This document shows, piece by piece, positions 11,283 through 23,519 of a stretch of 64,000 bases of DNA (its first letter is position 1; each line of letters starts with the position of its first letter). The stretch is from NCBI GenBank assembly GCA_036346205.1, contig JARFJB010000656.1, positions 1-64,000 on the forward strand, in the 5' to 3' direction. The stretch is from Vesta saturnalis. Lineage: Eukaryota; Arthropoda; Insecta; Coleoptera; Lampyridae. The notes below the pieces were generated by a model. The model ran no database searches. It was given only the letters and a program-made list of their open reading frames with translations, and was not told the origin of the DNA. The translations under genes and the position numbers were made by a program.

Positions 11283-12300
11283 ATTTTGATTGTGAAATGA
11301 TATAACGGAAGCTGCAACGGCTGCTGTGGCGGAGTTACTTCCAAACAAATCAAGGCAGAGGTATCACAAAGAATATGAAACGTTTAAAAAGTGGTGCAGC
11401 ATAAAAAAATTAAACAAGTTACTGAAGACGTTCTTCTGGTATACATTGCGGAAGGCAGTCAGAGATACAAATCATCGACTCTTTGGAGTACTTACTCAAT
11501 GCTAAAAGCGATGCTTTTGGTAAAAGAAAACTTAAACATAGGTAATTTTCCAAAATTGAAAGCGTATCTTAAAAGAAAATCGACAGGATACCAAGCAAAA
11601 AAGTGTTTACAAGAAGCGAAGTAGACGATTTTCTTCGAAAAGCTCCTGATGATGAATTTTTAATGATGAAAGTAAGCGAAAAGTGTTTCAATTGATGTCA
11701 TACTTATATTCGTTTCAGGTTGTATTAATTATTGGTTTAGCGGGTGCATGTCGCTGTGACGAGTTAACAAAAATGACACTTGATGACATAGAAGATAAGG
11801 GTATTGTTTTAATTGTAAAAATTCCCGATTCAAAAACTAATAAAGCAAGGCGCTTTATGATCGTTGATGGAAAGGGAAAGCAGCAAATCAACGTCGGCTT
11901 GTACCGAAACTATATAGCACTACGCCCTCCGCATACACCACATAGACGTTTATTTGTGAATTATAAAAACGGAAAGTGCAGCGTTCAAGCTGTGGGATTC
12001 ATACCATTGGGAAAATACCTACCAAAACACCGGTTTTATTGGTTTGCCAAGTTGCACGGAGTATACAGGTCATTGTTTACTCCGTACGTCGGCAACTTTA
12101 TTAGTGGACGCTTGTGGCGATATAATAGATCTGAAAAGGCATGGTTGATGGAGTTGTACCAGTCTAGCAGAAGGTTTGTAGTCGAATCGTTAGAAAATAG
12201 ACGTGCAATCGTTAGTAGGATTCAAGAAGGAATCTCAGTCCTAATAATCTTAATATTAACGCACTGAGAAAAAAGTAGTTTACAAGATACTAGTTAAATT
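11283..12300 (+). pseudogene. Crypton tyrosine recombinase, inactivated
   Basis: The N-terminal core-binding region reads through 'YETFKKWC', 'EDVLLVYIAEGSQRYKSSTL' and 'FPKLKAYLKRKSTGYQAKK' (11,370-11,600), with a frame break at about 11,603, then 'FTRSEVDDFLRKAPDDEFLM'. A 47-bp intron (11,672-11,718, GTAAGC...TTTCAG) joins this to the catalytic domain. The first catalytic Arg is in 'GLAGACRCDELTKM'. A second frame break near 12,000-12,050 moves the box II motif 'TGHCLLRTSATLLVDACGD' (H-x-x-R) and 'DLKRHG' into another frame. After a further return to the first frame the expected Gly-Tyr motif reads 'RFVVESLENR', so the nucleophilic Tyr is replaced by Phe. Cryptons move by recombination through a circular intermediate and need that Tyr. 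This copy is dead three ways. Family identity rests on motif order that I recognise, not on a search. Confidence 0.8.
11672..11718 (+). other. 47-bp GT-AG intron within the Crypton gene
   Basis: The sequence between 'atgatgaaa' and 'gttgtatta' begins GTAAGC and ends TTTCAG. Removing it joins the reading frame so that 'DDEFLMMK' continues directly as 'VVLIIGLAGACR', the expected Crypton order. Unspliced, the frame has a TGA stop just after it. Its length is at the lower limit for insect introns. Confidence 0.65.
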
Positions 12301-14802
12301 CCATCTGGTTGTTTTTTCTAAAGGATTGTAAAAATTACTCGAAACTCATGTCAAGTTAACTGGTCAGTTATTTGAAACAACTTTGGCAATATGGTAGAAC
12401 AATATTTAGTTTATACAACTTGAATGCTAGTGAAATTTACAATTCACCATTGTTAAATCTACCAGACGATCAATTTACTTGAGTCGAGTAGATGTACCTT
12501 CAGCGTATTGTTAATTTAACGTAATGGATATGTGAAAATTAAACAAAGTTACATTAAGAATGCTTATACGTTAATGTTGATTCTACCAGACAAATTATGG
12601 TTAAATCAAACAAATTGCTCACGATAAAATTACCTAAATATAGTGTTGTATATAAAATCACAAGACATTATTGTTGATCTAACAACGGAAATGCGGTATC
12701 AAGTAAATGTACGTCATAGTTTTAAATAAATATATCAACGTCTGTGTTGTAGAGTCCCTATGATTGTGCTTCTTTACTACTAAAAATGCCTATTAGACAT
12801 TATTTTATCTCGGAGAAGTGATTACGATACATGATTTTTATTACAGTGGGTGGTTAGTTACAACTGTAGAGTTATATCATCAGCACCTATAACGGCAGTA
12901 AGTACATTTTAAGTACCTACCCTAAAATTAAGGTTTCTCGTAAACATCATCTTTCTGTTGTACATTTATGTTATTTAATTTCTAAGTGATCAAAACTAAA
13001 TTTGTTGGTAGGTGTATAAGTATCGATTTTTCGGTAGATCTACCGATATGACAAAAATCTACCGACATAGCGTCATGAAGACAAATTTGAATTATTTTTA
13101 TTATATTTCCTTCTGGTATTTGCTTTCTTTAATCCCTATTTACTGTTTTTAAGCACGTGTTGAATGAACTCAAATAATCGATTAATTGGTTATATTTTAT
13201 TCGATTATCTCATCACTAATTTATACTCTGCTCCGTACCTATAACGTTGATTTTATGTTCATAATTAAATTTAAGTATAAATAAAGTAAGCACTACACCT
13301 TATACTTATACTATCTTTTTGGGTTTAAAATGGTGTATTTACATGATAAATCATGATACAATAACATAAATGATCGATGGGTGTGAAAAATTTCAAATAT
13401 TGTGGCACGTCGTATTAAAAGTATATGAATATTAAACAATATTATGTTATATATTAAGATTATTTATTATTATTATAGCGCGATTTTTTTTGCGAAATTA
13501 ATAAAACATTAACTACCTAGTGAAGCAAAAAATTTGGTAAATTCCTTAATGTATTAAATTAATATATATCTAGACATTTGACAGCGTAAGGGAAATACTG
13601 AAGCTCTCGAGCTTTCATTTTTAATGATTTTAAGAAATAATAAACTAGGAATCGGCACTTTTTGATACTGAAAGATTAAAAGTCTTTTTGGATGTTCGAG
13701 GATATACAGGGTGTAATGCTAATTTTATCTATATTTTGAAATTATCAGCTATGTTATTTTTTAAGTTTATTTTAAATGATGTTAAATTTTAGCATGTAAA
13801 TACCAATACATTTTAAGATTTATAAATATAGGTTGTACAAAAATAGGTAGCCTACGCCCCACCAAAGAGAGTACTGCTAAGTTTTATAATGTTTCTCAAT
13901 TATTTTGTAAACCGTCATTTAGCTCAAGATAATAATGGTAATATATTAGGAATTATTAAAATCGTATTGAATTTACAGATATATGTATTAGCCTGTTCCA
14001 TTTTACCATTTTAAATTTTAAGCATCAGTAAAAGAGGCCCATCAGATTGGCGGCATACTTTTTTTACCTACTAACTTAAAAATATCTTTAATAATCATGT
14101 ATATTAAATCACAAATATCACCACAAATGAGCTAATTCTTATTATATAATATATCTCAAATCAAACACAAAACAGCATACAAAAAATCAGTAGCAAATAC
14201 ATAACAAAACTAATATCAAATCACAGTGGTCTATGAGCGTCGTGAGAAATGTCCCACCGCATGACGTCAGAAAGATTGGCTACATGCGCAAGATCATAGC
14301 TTGTTTTGTTGTATCACGGTGTATTTATATATTTATTATACAATCTGAACGTTTCGATAACATTTACAGTTATCTTTGTCAATAGTAATAATTGTTAAAG
14401 ATGTAGAAACAATTTTTGAAATTAGAAAAATTAAAAACTAACTATACCATTTCATTATAATTATTAATTATTTTTATGCACTTGGTGAATCATGATCATA
14501 AATCTTTGAAGACACGCTTGTTTTGCTTAAAATTAAACCTTTGTTACCATATTTTACGACACTGTCTGGAGGATCAGCACTACCACACTATATCTTCCAA
14601 ATTCTTTATTAGTATGTTTTCAAAACATTGCGCTCCCAATAAATCGCACCATCATTTCTACTATTTATTAGGTTTTTCAAATTCTTTCTTTAGTTTCAGT
14701 TTTTTACTGCTGCTATTTATTTCATTGTGCGGAACCAAGTCTATACAAACTGAAGTGAGTGTTGTTATTCCGCCTTGTTTTGTGTACCTATTTATTTTGA
14801 TA
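12301..14802. other. AT-rich stretch with probable 5' region of the SAM-domain gene
   Basis: No coding region is supported between the Crypton and the SAM-domain start codon. A palindrome CGGTAGATCTACCG lies near 13,031-13,044. The part from about 14,220 holds CACAGTGGTCTATGAG and a TGACGTCA-like site (ATGACGTCAG near 14,263), which could be the 5' end of an element or a promoter. The long ORF at 14,476-14,880 before the ATG at 14,803 is most likely 5' leader. Confidence 0.5.
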
Positions 14803-17570
14803 ATGGCCGACCACGATGTTAACGATTATTTAACAGCCTGGGGTTTAGGACAATATTGCGAAATTTTAAAGGTAAGTTGATTTTATTTTTATATTAACTG
14901 CGCTAGTAGAGTGCTTCAAATTCTTAAATCGTTTCATCATATCATGAAAAGTAGGCCAATCATATTAGCTGTAACAAACAATAACCAAGACCGCAATATT
15001 GTATTTTATATTTTGTACTAGCGCCCGGTTTTTATTACTTTTTGTTATTATTTTATTTAAAGATACCTTATGTTTAAACTTTCAGAAGTAAAAACAGTTT
15101 TGACGAACCTTTATAACTATGAACATAGAAACATTGGACTTTGTAACGCTTTTTAATCAACTCACTTTATCCGTCCGGTTCAAATCTTGTAATTGAATTT
15201 TCACAAACTTCTCGATCTCAATTGAGCTGAAATTTGGCATACATGCGTATTCTTGATGGCTTGCTTTAACTTTTGCGGCCAAATTTGGCCAAATATGGTC
15301 GAAATTTTGTTTCTAAAGCTAGGGCCTTGAAATTCAGGGCTTAAGCTTTTAGCATAAAACCATGCATAAAAGTATGCCACAAGTTGAGTTTCAGTGGATT
15401 GCGTTGCGGGCAAACTTTGCCAAATATGATCGAAATTTCTGTTCATAAAGCTAGGGCCTTGATATTCAGGATTTAAACTTTTAGCACAAGACCATACACA
15501 AAAATATGCGACAAGTTGAGTTGCAAGCTCATGGGACTGCGTTTTTGATCCTTTTTAGTACATTTGGAAATAAAAGCGTTTTTTAAAATGTTTTTAATGT
15601 GTAAGAATGTGTAAGATGAAATACAAAACATACAGACCTAGAAACAGACAAAATTCTAAAAATTAAATTTTTTATCTATATCGCTTGTATAGTAGCCAGC
15701 AATAATTGTAAAGTATTCAATGTACAGAATTAACCCAGTTACAGTTTTATTATGTATAGATACTTGCGAATAACATTTGTGAATAACAATTGGTGAATCA
15801 GAATTCGTTTGGTAATTGCATGCATCATGATTGAAGTGAAAATTTATTTCCATGCCATATTTTTCCTGTTCCATCAACTATAAATAAAAATGTTACGTTG
15901 ACAAGTAAAGAAATGGAGTTTACTAGTTCATAAAATTGAATTTAATTAAGCCACTCCTACTCGATATTATGCTGTAAAGTGCCACTTTTCTTTACTTGTA
16001 GAATTAAGTAATAACAATATACTATTAACTTAATTTTATAATGTACCATTTTGGTAACAGATAATAATGTGACATTGAAGGCAATGGCCGTTATGACGGT
16101 GGATATTGCAAAAGACCTTATTGCACCTGCTGGAGATCGGGCAATATTTCTTCATAATTTGGAAGAGTGGCGTCAGATCTTTCGAGCGATTGATGGAGAG
16201 GTTAGTTTTTTATATTTATTTTGTAGCAGATGTTAAATTAACGTTTAATCAATTGAAATCACAAATGTGTAGACTAAGCCTTACTTTAACAGCAAGGATA
16301 GATTATTTATTTGAAACCGTAGCAACACAGATAATTTCACATTAGCACACTATTCCTTTCTGGAAGCTATTGCACTTGGAGTGATATTTAATTAATTTCA
16401 GCATTGACTAGTATGACCACATTGACGATCCTTGTACTCTCTTAGACTATTCAAAAAAGTAAACCAATAGGTCCTATTCATTTATTTTAGTGACACTTTT
16501 CAACTTCCACCTTTTCTTAAAGGCAACCTATTTCTTTTTCTACTTCAACTCCTCCAATATTCTTTATTGATGTATTAAGCATTAATATTTTGTTTTGTAT
16601 AGCCGAATCCAACTAACTTAAACGTTCCATCTGGTGATATATACCAGTGGAAGTTACGCAACAGAAACATATCAACGACGAGAACCCGATTTTATTTCTG
16701 AAGATCATTTTGATGAAAGCACTCCCCAATCGTCATCACCCTCGCCTGGGTCTTCTCTGAATGAGGAGTTTACCCAGGGTGTACCACTTCAAAACGTAAG
16801 TTTCTGCGCGATTATTTTGTATCTTACTTATATAACGGTTTTTATGTCCAGCATCAGGAATTATATGCCTTACTGAAGGCAATATCTAATGGTCGAAGCA
16901 TTTTGGAACGGTATCAGAACGGTAGGAAGAGGCTGTGCCATTTGATAATCGATAACGAATTAAAAGAAGACCCTGAAAAGAAAATTACAAGCGTCAGACT
17001 GTACAATTTGGCACATCAAATTCCATCCATTTTCAAAAAAGAGAATTTATCAACTTATTTCGTACCATATGTATCTTTCGGGCCAGGTCTGAGGAGGCAT
17101 GCCAAAGGTAAACTATTAGATTGCCTGAATAACAGACGAAGAACTCTCCGAAAGGTAGGAGTTATAAAACTCCTAGCCGCCGCTGCTCATCTAGATCAAG
17201 ATCTAATACACCCGAAGACAATATACATAATGAAACAGATTTAAATGACGAAAATGTTACTGAGGCACTCAACTGGCTCCATACCAGCAGTGACCCATGG
17301 TACCTAGTGAAACAATATTGGGAAAGAACTGCAACTTATAGACTTAAACAACTAAAGGACAACGCGGTGTCTATTTCCGATTATTTCAAAGAATACCCAG
17401 CGTTACAGAAGCCTACGGGTTACCACCTGGTGAGGTTTTTTGTTATGTGCAATTGTATTGCTTAAAATAGTTACTTTCATTACAATGGTCAGAAGTAAGA
17501 TTTCAAGCGCAAGTGCTCTAAATGTATTTCGGATACGTGTCACCTTGACAAGCGCAAAACAAAAACAAAC

Positions 17571-17640
17571 AAAAACAAAGACAGAGACAGAGACAGAGAC
17601 AGAGACAGAGACAGAGCAGAGACAAAGACAAAGACAAAAA
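17571..17640 (+). repeat. (AGACAG)n / (ACAAAG)n hexanucleotide repeat
   Basis: Tandem GAGACA hexamers grade into CAAAGA hexamers, beginning within a (AAACAA)-rich stretch at 17,560. It sits directly at the left end of the long-TIR MITE. The Thr/Glu-repeat reading frames on one strand and the Ser/Val/Phe/Cys frames on the other are by-products of this repeat. Confidence 0.9.
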
Positions 17641-17642
17641 CA

Positions 17643-18083
17643 GTACTCTAGTTTAAAATCGATAATATGCACCGTTCTTGAGAAAAATGATTTAGTATAA
17701 GATACTGTTACTGCAAACATACAATTTCGGATACCAACTTTGCCATGTTTTTAAATTATTTTATGTTGTCAATGTCAGTTTTTGAAATTCCTGTTTTTGA
17801 GCATTTTGTAAATTTTCGTTCGTGTTGCTGGAAGACATTTTGAACAATTTCTACAGTGACGTGTGTTACGTTTGATTGCACTAGCTTCTTGTTATTACGA
17901 TTAAATAATGTTGTTTATTTGACATTGCATTTGATAATTTTAATTGCCCAAGGGTTAAATGAAGAAAGTAATTAAAAACCTTGGCAAGCGTAATATCCGA
18001 AATCGTAGGTGCGCAGTGGCAGTGTCTTATACTAAATCGTTTTTCTCGAGGAGGGTGCATATTGTCGATTTTAAACTGAGTAC
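17643..18083. mobile_element. Long-TIR MITE in intron 4 of the SAM-domain gene
   Basis: The left arm (17,643-17,733, extending weakly to about 17,755) is repeated in inverted orientation at 17,994-18,083 (extending back to about 17,965). Shared blocks are GTTTAAAATCGATAATATGC, TGATTTAGTATAAGATACTG and TTTCGGATA, each with one or a few changes in the other arm. The arms are roughly 85-90% alike over 90 bp and enclose about 230 bp without coding capacity. This is the structure of a MITE or small foldback element. The ends are GTACTC...GAGTAC; no target-site duplication was identified because the left flank is the hexamer repeat. Confidence 0.8.
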
Positions 18084-19767
18084 CTTTTTTATATATTTTT
18101 AAACGAACTTTAGGAAAAAACTAATAAAATATGCATTTTGTCCATACGCAGAAGAATCCTACTGAAAACAAATCTCTAGGCCATCCCTCTTATTTGGTTA
18201 CTTGGTTAGTAACTAAAAATAATGTATTCATCAATTGTTATTACACCTGACGGACATAGCTTGTGTACCAACTTTCAATAAAATCGCAAAAGGCCTTTGG
18301 AAGAAAATAATAGAAGTATATCTTTAATCACCCCGTATATTTTTAAACATTTTTAGATACATATTCATATAGAATTTCCGGCCTAAAATGAGGTAATCAA
18401 CACTCTGTATAATAAGAAAATTTCAATATAGGCAATAACGTCTTTACGCCTTTGAATATGATTTATATTCATAGAAGCGTGCGGTTATTTCCTGATACTT
18501 GTTTGAGTGTCTTTCAATATAAAAGGTAGCATACCACACACTAGTAGCTAATTAGGAAATCCAAAATGGCATCAATTGAATCTGTTTGTATAAGTACCTA
18601 ATGAATCCTTGGCTTAGATATTTTTTACATTTACAAATTCTAGAAGACTGACATCGTGTATCCCATAGCAAAGGACAAGTTGTTTGAGAGTATCCCGGTG
18701 TACAAAAAAGCCATATACAATTTAATGAATCATAAACTGAAGTCAATCAAGGATCAAGTAGAAAAGGAACAAGTGGCTTCGTTTACTAAGTGTGAAGAAG
18801 GTATGTTACGGGCGCATGCTCTTTTTGATTTGCTGAGCGACGAATTTGTATAACTATTTTCCTCGAAAAAAATCCCCATTTTTGCGAATAAATTTCCCAA
18901 AACTTAAATTTTCCATGTATTTTGATGTTCAATTTAGAACGGGAGGAACTTGCTGGAAATTATTCATAAATAATTGACGCTAGGATGTCCTTTGATTAAT
19001 TTTCAATGGGAATAATATTTAACTTTCAATGCTTACTCAATATAAATGGGTACAAGATATATTTTACAGGATCTGAAGATATCTCAAATTTGGGGTGCTT
19101 TCTCTGCCTTCCGTATTTATTGGCAACAACAACATTGAAGAAAAGAAAGGAACTTGGAGACCCAGTAAACTTGAAGTAAAGGAAGGGTTCATAACATGTA
19201 TTGCTACTGACAACTTACTGCAAGAAACAGTGGCTAGACGAGAGAGAAATTTCAGCGACTGGGACTCACTTTACAACCATTTATTATAGCAGTAGGTCTA
19301 TCGTTGCATGAAACCAAATGTTACTATGTTATTGTTGATGAAGTGATATATTTAATATCATCTGTAATGACTGCAGTAGATGTATCTTTTAAAATACTGA
19401 TGCAGTTAAATGTAAAATATCCAAGTGAATCCGCCGAGTGTGGGCATTTATTCAGGAAGGCTTTTACTGCATTCAAACACAATATGATGTTAAATATAAC
19501 ACCGTAAGCAGTCTTCTCTCAGATTTGCATAGAAAATAACTGCAGGGATAACTGTTTTCAGTCTATTCTGGTGTAAATCGTGCTTGGTGTTCAGGTTCCT
19601 ATAGTATTATTTAACTTAGTAACTGCGTTTTAAGGTGCTATAAACTAAGCTCGCTTATGCTCGTTGTCGCACTAGTGATCATATCATTAATCTCCTTATT
19701 GACGTTGCATTAATCTAGTTAAACATGTTTTATGTTTTGTTTGTAAAGTAAAGGTTAGTAGTGTGCA

Positions 19768-22154
19768 AACATTAATGAAACACATTTCTTTAAATCATCA
19801 AGGACGAAATTTGCAAACTTACATTTGTATCCAACCAAACTGTGGGCGAAAATTTTATTTACGAAATTCTTTTCGAAAACATTTATTAACTCACACAAAA
19901 TTAGTCCTTCAGACTCTCTGGTAGCTGATTCACGAATCATACATACATTAAACAAACCATTAACAGAAACAGCAGTGCCATCGACATCTGTGTCAGAAAG
20001 CGAATTGTATACTTCATCACAACCGCAAATTCCCGATGAATCTAATAGTTTTGTGTTGCCCTTGTTGAAACCGCCTACGACATTTATTTCTCAACTTTAC
20101 GCAAACCCTCTCATTCCAAGAAAAGTTTTACAAACGATAATAGATGCAGTGTCTTTATTTATATCTCATGATATTTCATCAATTGTATTATCCTCATTAA
20201 AGAATGTCGACCCTTTAGTTCAGAACGAAGTCAAGGACATTTAAAAATCCTTTTAAAGGTGTGGAAACAGAACACCGACGTTTAAAATATTTAGAGTCAA
20301 CCGGTATGTACATTCCCCTAAAAGTGTGACCATTGGTCAAAGATTAAATGATACCATTCAAGGAGATAGCTATAATCTGATAACAACAACATGTACTGAG
20401 CAATTTCTACCCTTCGCCTAGTATTAAAGTCTTTCTTTTCTATCCCTAACTTACTTAATCAAACTTTAACATATATCAAAAGCTTACAGTCAAATGGTGT
20501 ACTTCTAACAAATTTTATTCAAGGATCGTCATGGAAAAATCGCCGTTCAAGACATGGGAACAGAATATTTTTCCTTTAACACTCTTTTTGATGAATATGA
20601 AACGGGCAATGTTCTTGGCAGTCATGCAGGCATACACAAATTAGGAGCTGTGTATATTTCAGTAGCTTGTCTTCCTCATGTTATGTTTCAACTTTGAAAC
20701 ATATATTTTGGTTTTACTCTTTCATGCTGCAGATAGAACGCAATTTGGCAATTTTATTATATTTCAACCTGTAATTGAGGAGCTAAAATTCTTAATGACC
20801 GAAGGAATTCATTTTAATTTATCGGATTATTGCGGTACAATTTATTTTGAACTAGGTATTATTACTGGTGACAACCTTGGACTTCATCAAATATTGGGTT
20901 TTGTTGAAAGTTTTCTGCCACTCATCCATGTAGAATATGTACAGTGGACACGCAAAAGTTAGCATACATGTGTTATGAAGATGAAGAACTTCTTAGAGAC
21001 TTCACAAATTACACCGAAGGGTTGGAAGAGAAGAACATCAAAACCACTGGAATAAAAGAAAGGTGCGTTTGGCTTCAAATAAGTGATTTTGATTTATTTG
21101 ATCGTGTCGGGGTCGATATGATGCATGATATTTTGGAGGGTGTAGCTGTGTATATAATGTCCTTCCTTGTTAACTTTTATGTTTACTCTTTAAAATTATT
21201 TACCCTAGAACTATTGAATGGAAGACTGTTTTCTTTTGATTACGGCCAGATCGAAGTAGTAAACCTTGTGCCATACAATCAATCAGCTCAAAACAATGTC
21301 GTTTAAAACTATCATCTGCTGAAATGTTAGTTTTCTTGAGGTATTTTGGTTTATTAATTGGAGATCTTGTACCTGCTACAGAGGAGTCGTGGTGTCTTTA
21401 CTTGAAATTAAGACAGATTTTAGATATTTTGCTCTCCAGACAAATCTCATCCGAACATATTAACTTGCTTCGTACTTTAATCGCAGAACTTAACGAATTA
21501 TATTTACATTTCTCGAAATCAAAGTTGAAACCCAAGTTCCATTTTTGTTGCCATTATCCTAGAATGGCCGAGAAATTTGGTCCTCTTTGTAATATATGGT
21601 CCATGCGTTTTGAAGCGAAGCACAGGATATCAAAATGTACGCTAGAGCCTCATCTAGTAGGCAAAATATAACAAAATCCTTGGCCACAAAACATCAATTA
21701 CAATTAATAGACATTTTTAGCGCTAAGGATATTGGTCCTGCACTTAAGGTAGGAAAGAAATGGAAAGTATCAAGTTTGCTTCAAGTTGAAATTAGTCAAA
21801 AATTTGCATTGATTAATGTCGATGAAGTAATCTATCGAGTGTCATATGTATTATGCTGGCAACAAGTATTCTAAAAATACTTGTATTACCATTAAGTTAG
21901 ATGAAAGTGATTTTAAATTTGGTGTTATTATGGATATTTTTGTGGTGGGTGCGTCAATTGTTATATTCAAATATATGGAGTTACAGAGCCTAGGATTTTG
22001 TGAACACCTTCACAGTTATGAAGTGTCTCAAAAGCAAGATACTGTATTATATATTGACAAAATGAACTGGCAAGTCCAGTTCCAAATAATCTCACGATTT
22101 CACCAGATGGTATGCCCATTAATAACAGTACGTGATCCTGTGAAAGTAGTATAG
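19768..22154 (+). pseudogene. C2H2 zinc-finger + CACTA/TNP2-like transposase
   Basis: The N-terminus has one partial and one full C2H2 finger: 'LMKHISLNH' then 'YICIQPNCGRKFYLRNSF' followed by K-H-L-L-T-H (about 19,770-19,896). A Ser/Thr-rich linker follows (19,900-20,060), then a helical patch 'YANPLIPRKVLQTIIDAVSL' (20,098-20,157). After a frame-broken middle, 'FDLFDRVGVDMMHDILEGVA' occurs at 21,090-21,149, then 'LVFLRYFGLLIGDLVPATEE' (about 21,327-21,386), 'LKPKFHFCCHYPRMAEKFG' (21,525-21,581) and 'MRFEAKHRISK' (21,603-21,635), ending in a variable tail to 22,154. The D-x-M-H-D-x-x-E-G and R-x-E-A-K-H motifs resemble the TNP2-type transposases of CACTA/EnSpm elements. That assignment is from remembered motifs. 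Five or more frame breaks indicate decay. It starts 260 bp after the SAM-domain gene on the same strand. Confidence 0.65.
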
Positions 22155-22868
22155 CTTTTATATAAAATTTATAGTAGGTAGGTAATAGTTTAGTTTTAGT
22201 ATAGGTATTATTATTAAAATGTTTTATTTACGTGGATATGTATATTGTTACAAAATTATATTGTCTTTTTGATGTTATTTTTATTGTTGAATGGAGCGAC
22301 GTCACAAACTACTATTTTTGCCATTCATATTTATTTAAAAATCACATATAAAGTGTATTACTGACAGACCTTATGTCATATGTAATGGTGACTTTTACTA
22401 TATCATATGGAGGAGCGGAATATGCCAGGAACTAGCGGATACCCTACATGTTACTTGCCCTTACCTCCATTAAGATAGTCGCACGACACAGGTTAGTAGG
22501 TATTCATCTTTAAATTATAGTAAATTCGGGTAATTGTCACTATTTGACAACTACGATTGAAAACTAAAGTCAAGGCAGTTTGATTTTCTTATATTTCTCA
22601 CAATAAGCAAACCGCAGGTCCGATTTTAAAAGCAAACTTCACTGAAAGGACTCCGTGCCCTCGCGCCCCATCTCAATATACTTCAGTTAACACTGCAATA
22701 CATGATAATAAAATTGCATATAATTTACGTACATTTTCTATCAATGTGTAAATTTCAGTCAATAAATTGTGTTCGTCAAATTAATACTTTGATAGATTTT
22801 TATTTATGTAGCATGCATGTAATGTTTTATTCTGTAATTCTGCTTAATTGTACTATCAACTGCGAAGT
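22155..22868. other. AT-rich stretch, no gene recognised
   Basis: No coding region is supported. The right terminus of the zinc-finger/transposase element should fall here. GAGCGACGTCACAAACTAC near 22,291 contains a GACGTC core like one at 14,264, but the flanking bases do not form a convincing inverted repeat. Confidence 0.5.
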
Positions 22869-23320
22869 ATGGTAGATTCTACATATGAGGCGTAAAGCGC
22901 GAACCACCAAATGATAAAGTACGTAGGACCATATTGTCCGGTAAATGCTACTAAAAGCAGAAGGTTGAAACTACATAATATGGAAAGTTGAGCCTGCATA
23001 AGTCATGCAGACTCAACTAAACATTCATCAACATATAGTTAATATGACATGATTCCGAAGGGGTAATTCTACTAGACACTTGGTAATCATCTAAAATGTA
23101 TGGTAGATTCTATTGGACTCGTAAAGTGGAAACCACTGAATGATCATGTGGGTTTAACCTGATTGTCTGGTAAAGGCTAATAAAAGCGGATCGTTGAAAA
23201 TGCAGATAGAAAGTTAATTTTACTTTATAAATAAGCAAGATTCAACTAAACCATTCGTCTATGTATAGTAAATATGACAATAGGAATGGGTTCATTCTGC
23301 TTGATATTTCTTGAAGTTTA
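22869..23320. repeat. Diverged 231-bp tandem duplication with internal hairpin
   Basis: Two direct copies begin with ATGGTAGATTCTA at 22,869 and 23,100. They share CGTAAAG, AACCACTGAATGATC-like, TGTCCGGTAAATGCTA-like, GTTGAAA, AACTAAACATTCATC-like and TAAATATGACA blocks in the same order. The first copy carries a 13-bp hairpin with one mismatch: GTTGAGCCTGCAT and ATGCAGACTCAAC (about 22,987-23,017). In the second copy the hairpin has decayed. No function is known to me; it may be subterminal DNA of an element. Confidence 0.8.
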
Positions 23321-23519
23321 CATGTTAATTATACATGGTATTGGAGCATTTACGAGATTCTCAGGATATTCGAATACCAGATATTGGGTATATTTTACCA
23401 TACAACACCGTGTTAACTCCACTTACCTGTGTTAAATCTACTATAATATTTTTACCAAAACTGTAATGTAATTATAACGTACATATTCTGTCCCTTTTTT
23501 ACCATAATTCAGGGTAGCT

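Larger units (their letters stand above)
14803..19507 (+). pseudogene. SAM-domain (SAMD3-like) multi-exon gene, frame-damaged
   Basis: Six exons can be read. Exon 1, 14,803-14,871, starts 'MADHDVNDYLTAWGLGQYC'; exon 2, 16,061-16,200, continues the SAM fold ('NNVTLKAMAVMTVDIAKDLI', 'AGDRAIFLHNLEEW'). Exon 3, 16,603-16,795, is Ser/Pro-rich. Exon 4, 16,852-17,429, has 'RYQNGRKRLCHLIIDNELK', 'IPSIFKKENLSTYFVPYV' and 'ALNWLHTSSDPWYLVKQYW'. Exon 5, 18,644-18,800, has 'ESIPVYKKAIYNLMNHKLK'. Exon 6, about 19,070-19,507, has 'LPSVFIGNNNIEE' and 'YYVIVDEVIYLISSVMTAVD'. Splice sites are canonical (GTAAGT, GTTAGT, GTAAGT, GTGAGG, GTATGT donors; CAG or TAG acceptors). SAM domains mediate protein-protein contact; the rest of this family has no function known to me. 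Frame breaks occur at the exon 1/2 join, in exon 3 (GATATATACC), in exon 4 after 'RTLRK', and in exon 6. Either the copy is decaying or the assembly has indels. The family is multicopy in some animals, which hints at a link to a transposon. Confidence 0.65.

Noticed and set aside
17403..17720. Frames with Thr/Glu or Ser/Val/Cys/Phe repeats
   Set aside because: By-products of the hexanucleotide repeat.
14221..22310. CACAGTGG (14,222) and GAGCGACGTCAC (22,291) as a TIR pair of a CACTA element
   Set aside because: Beyond the shared palindromic GACGTC core the two do not match as inverted repeats.
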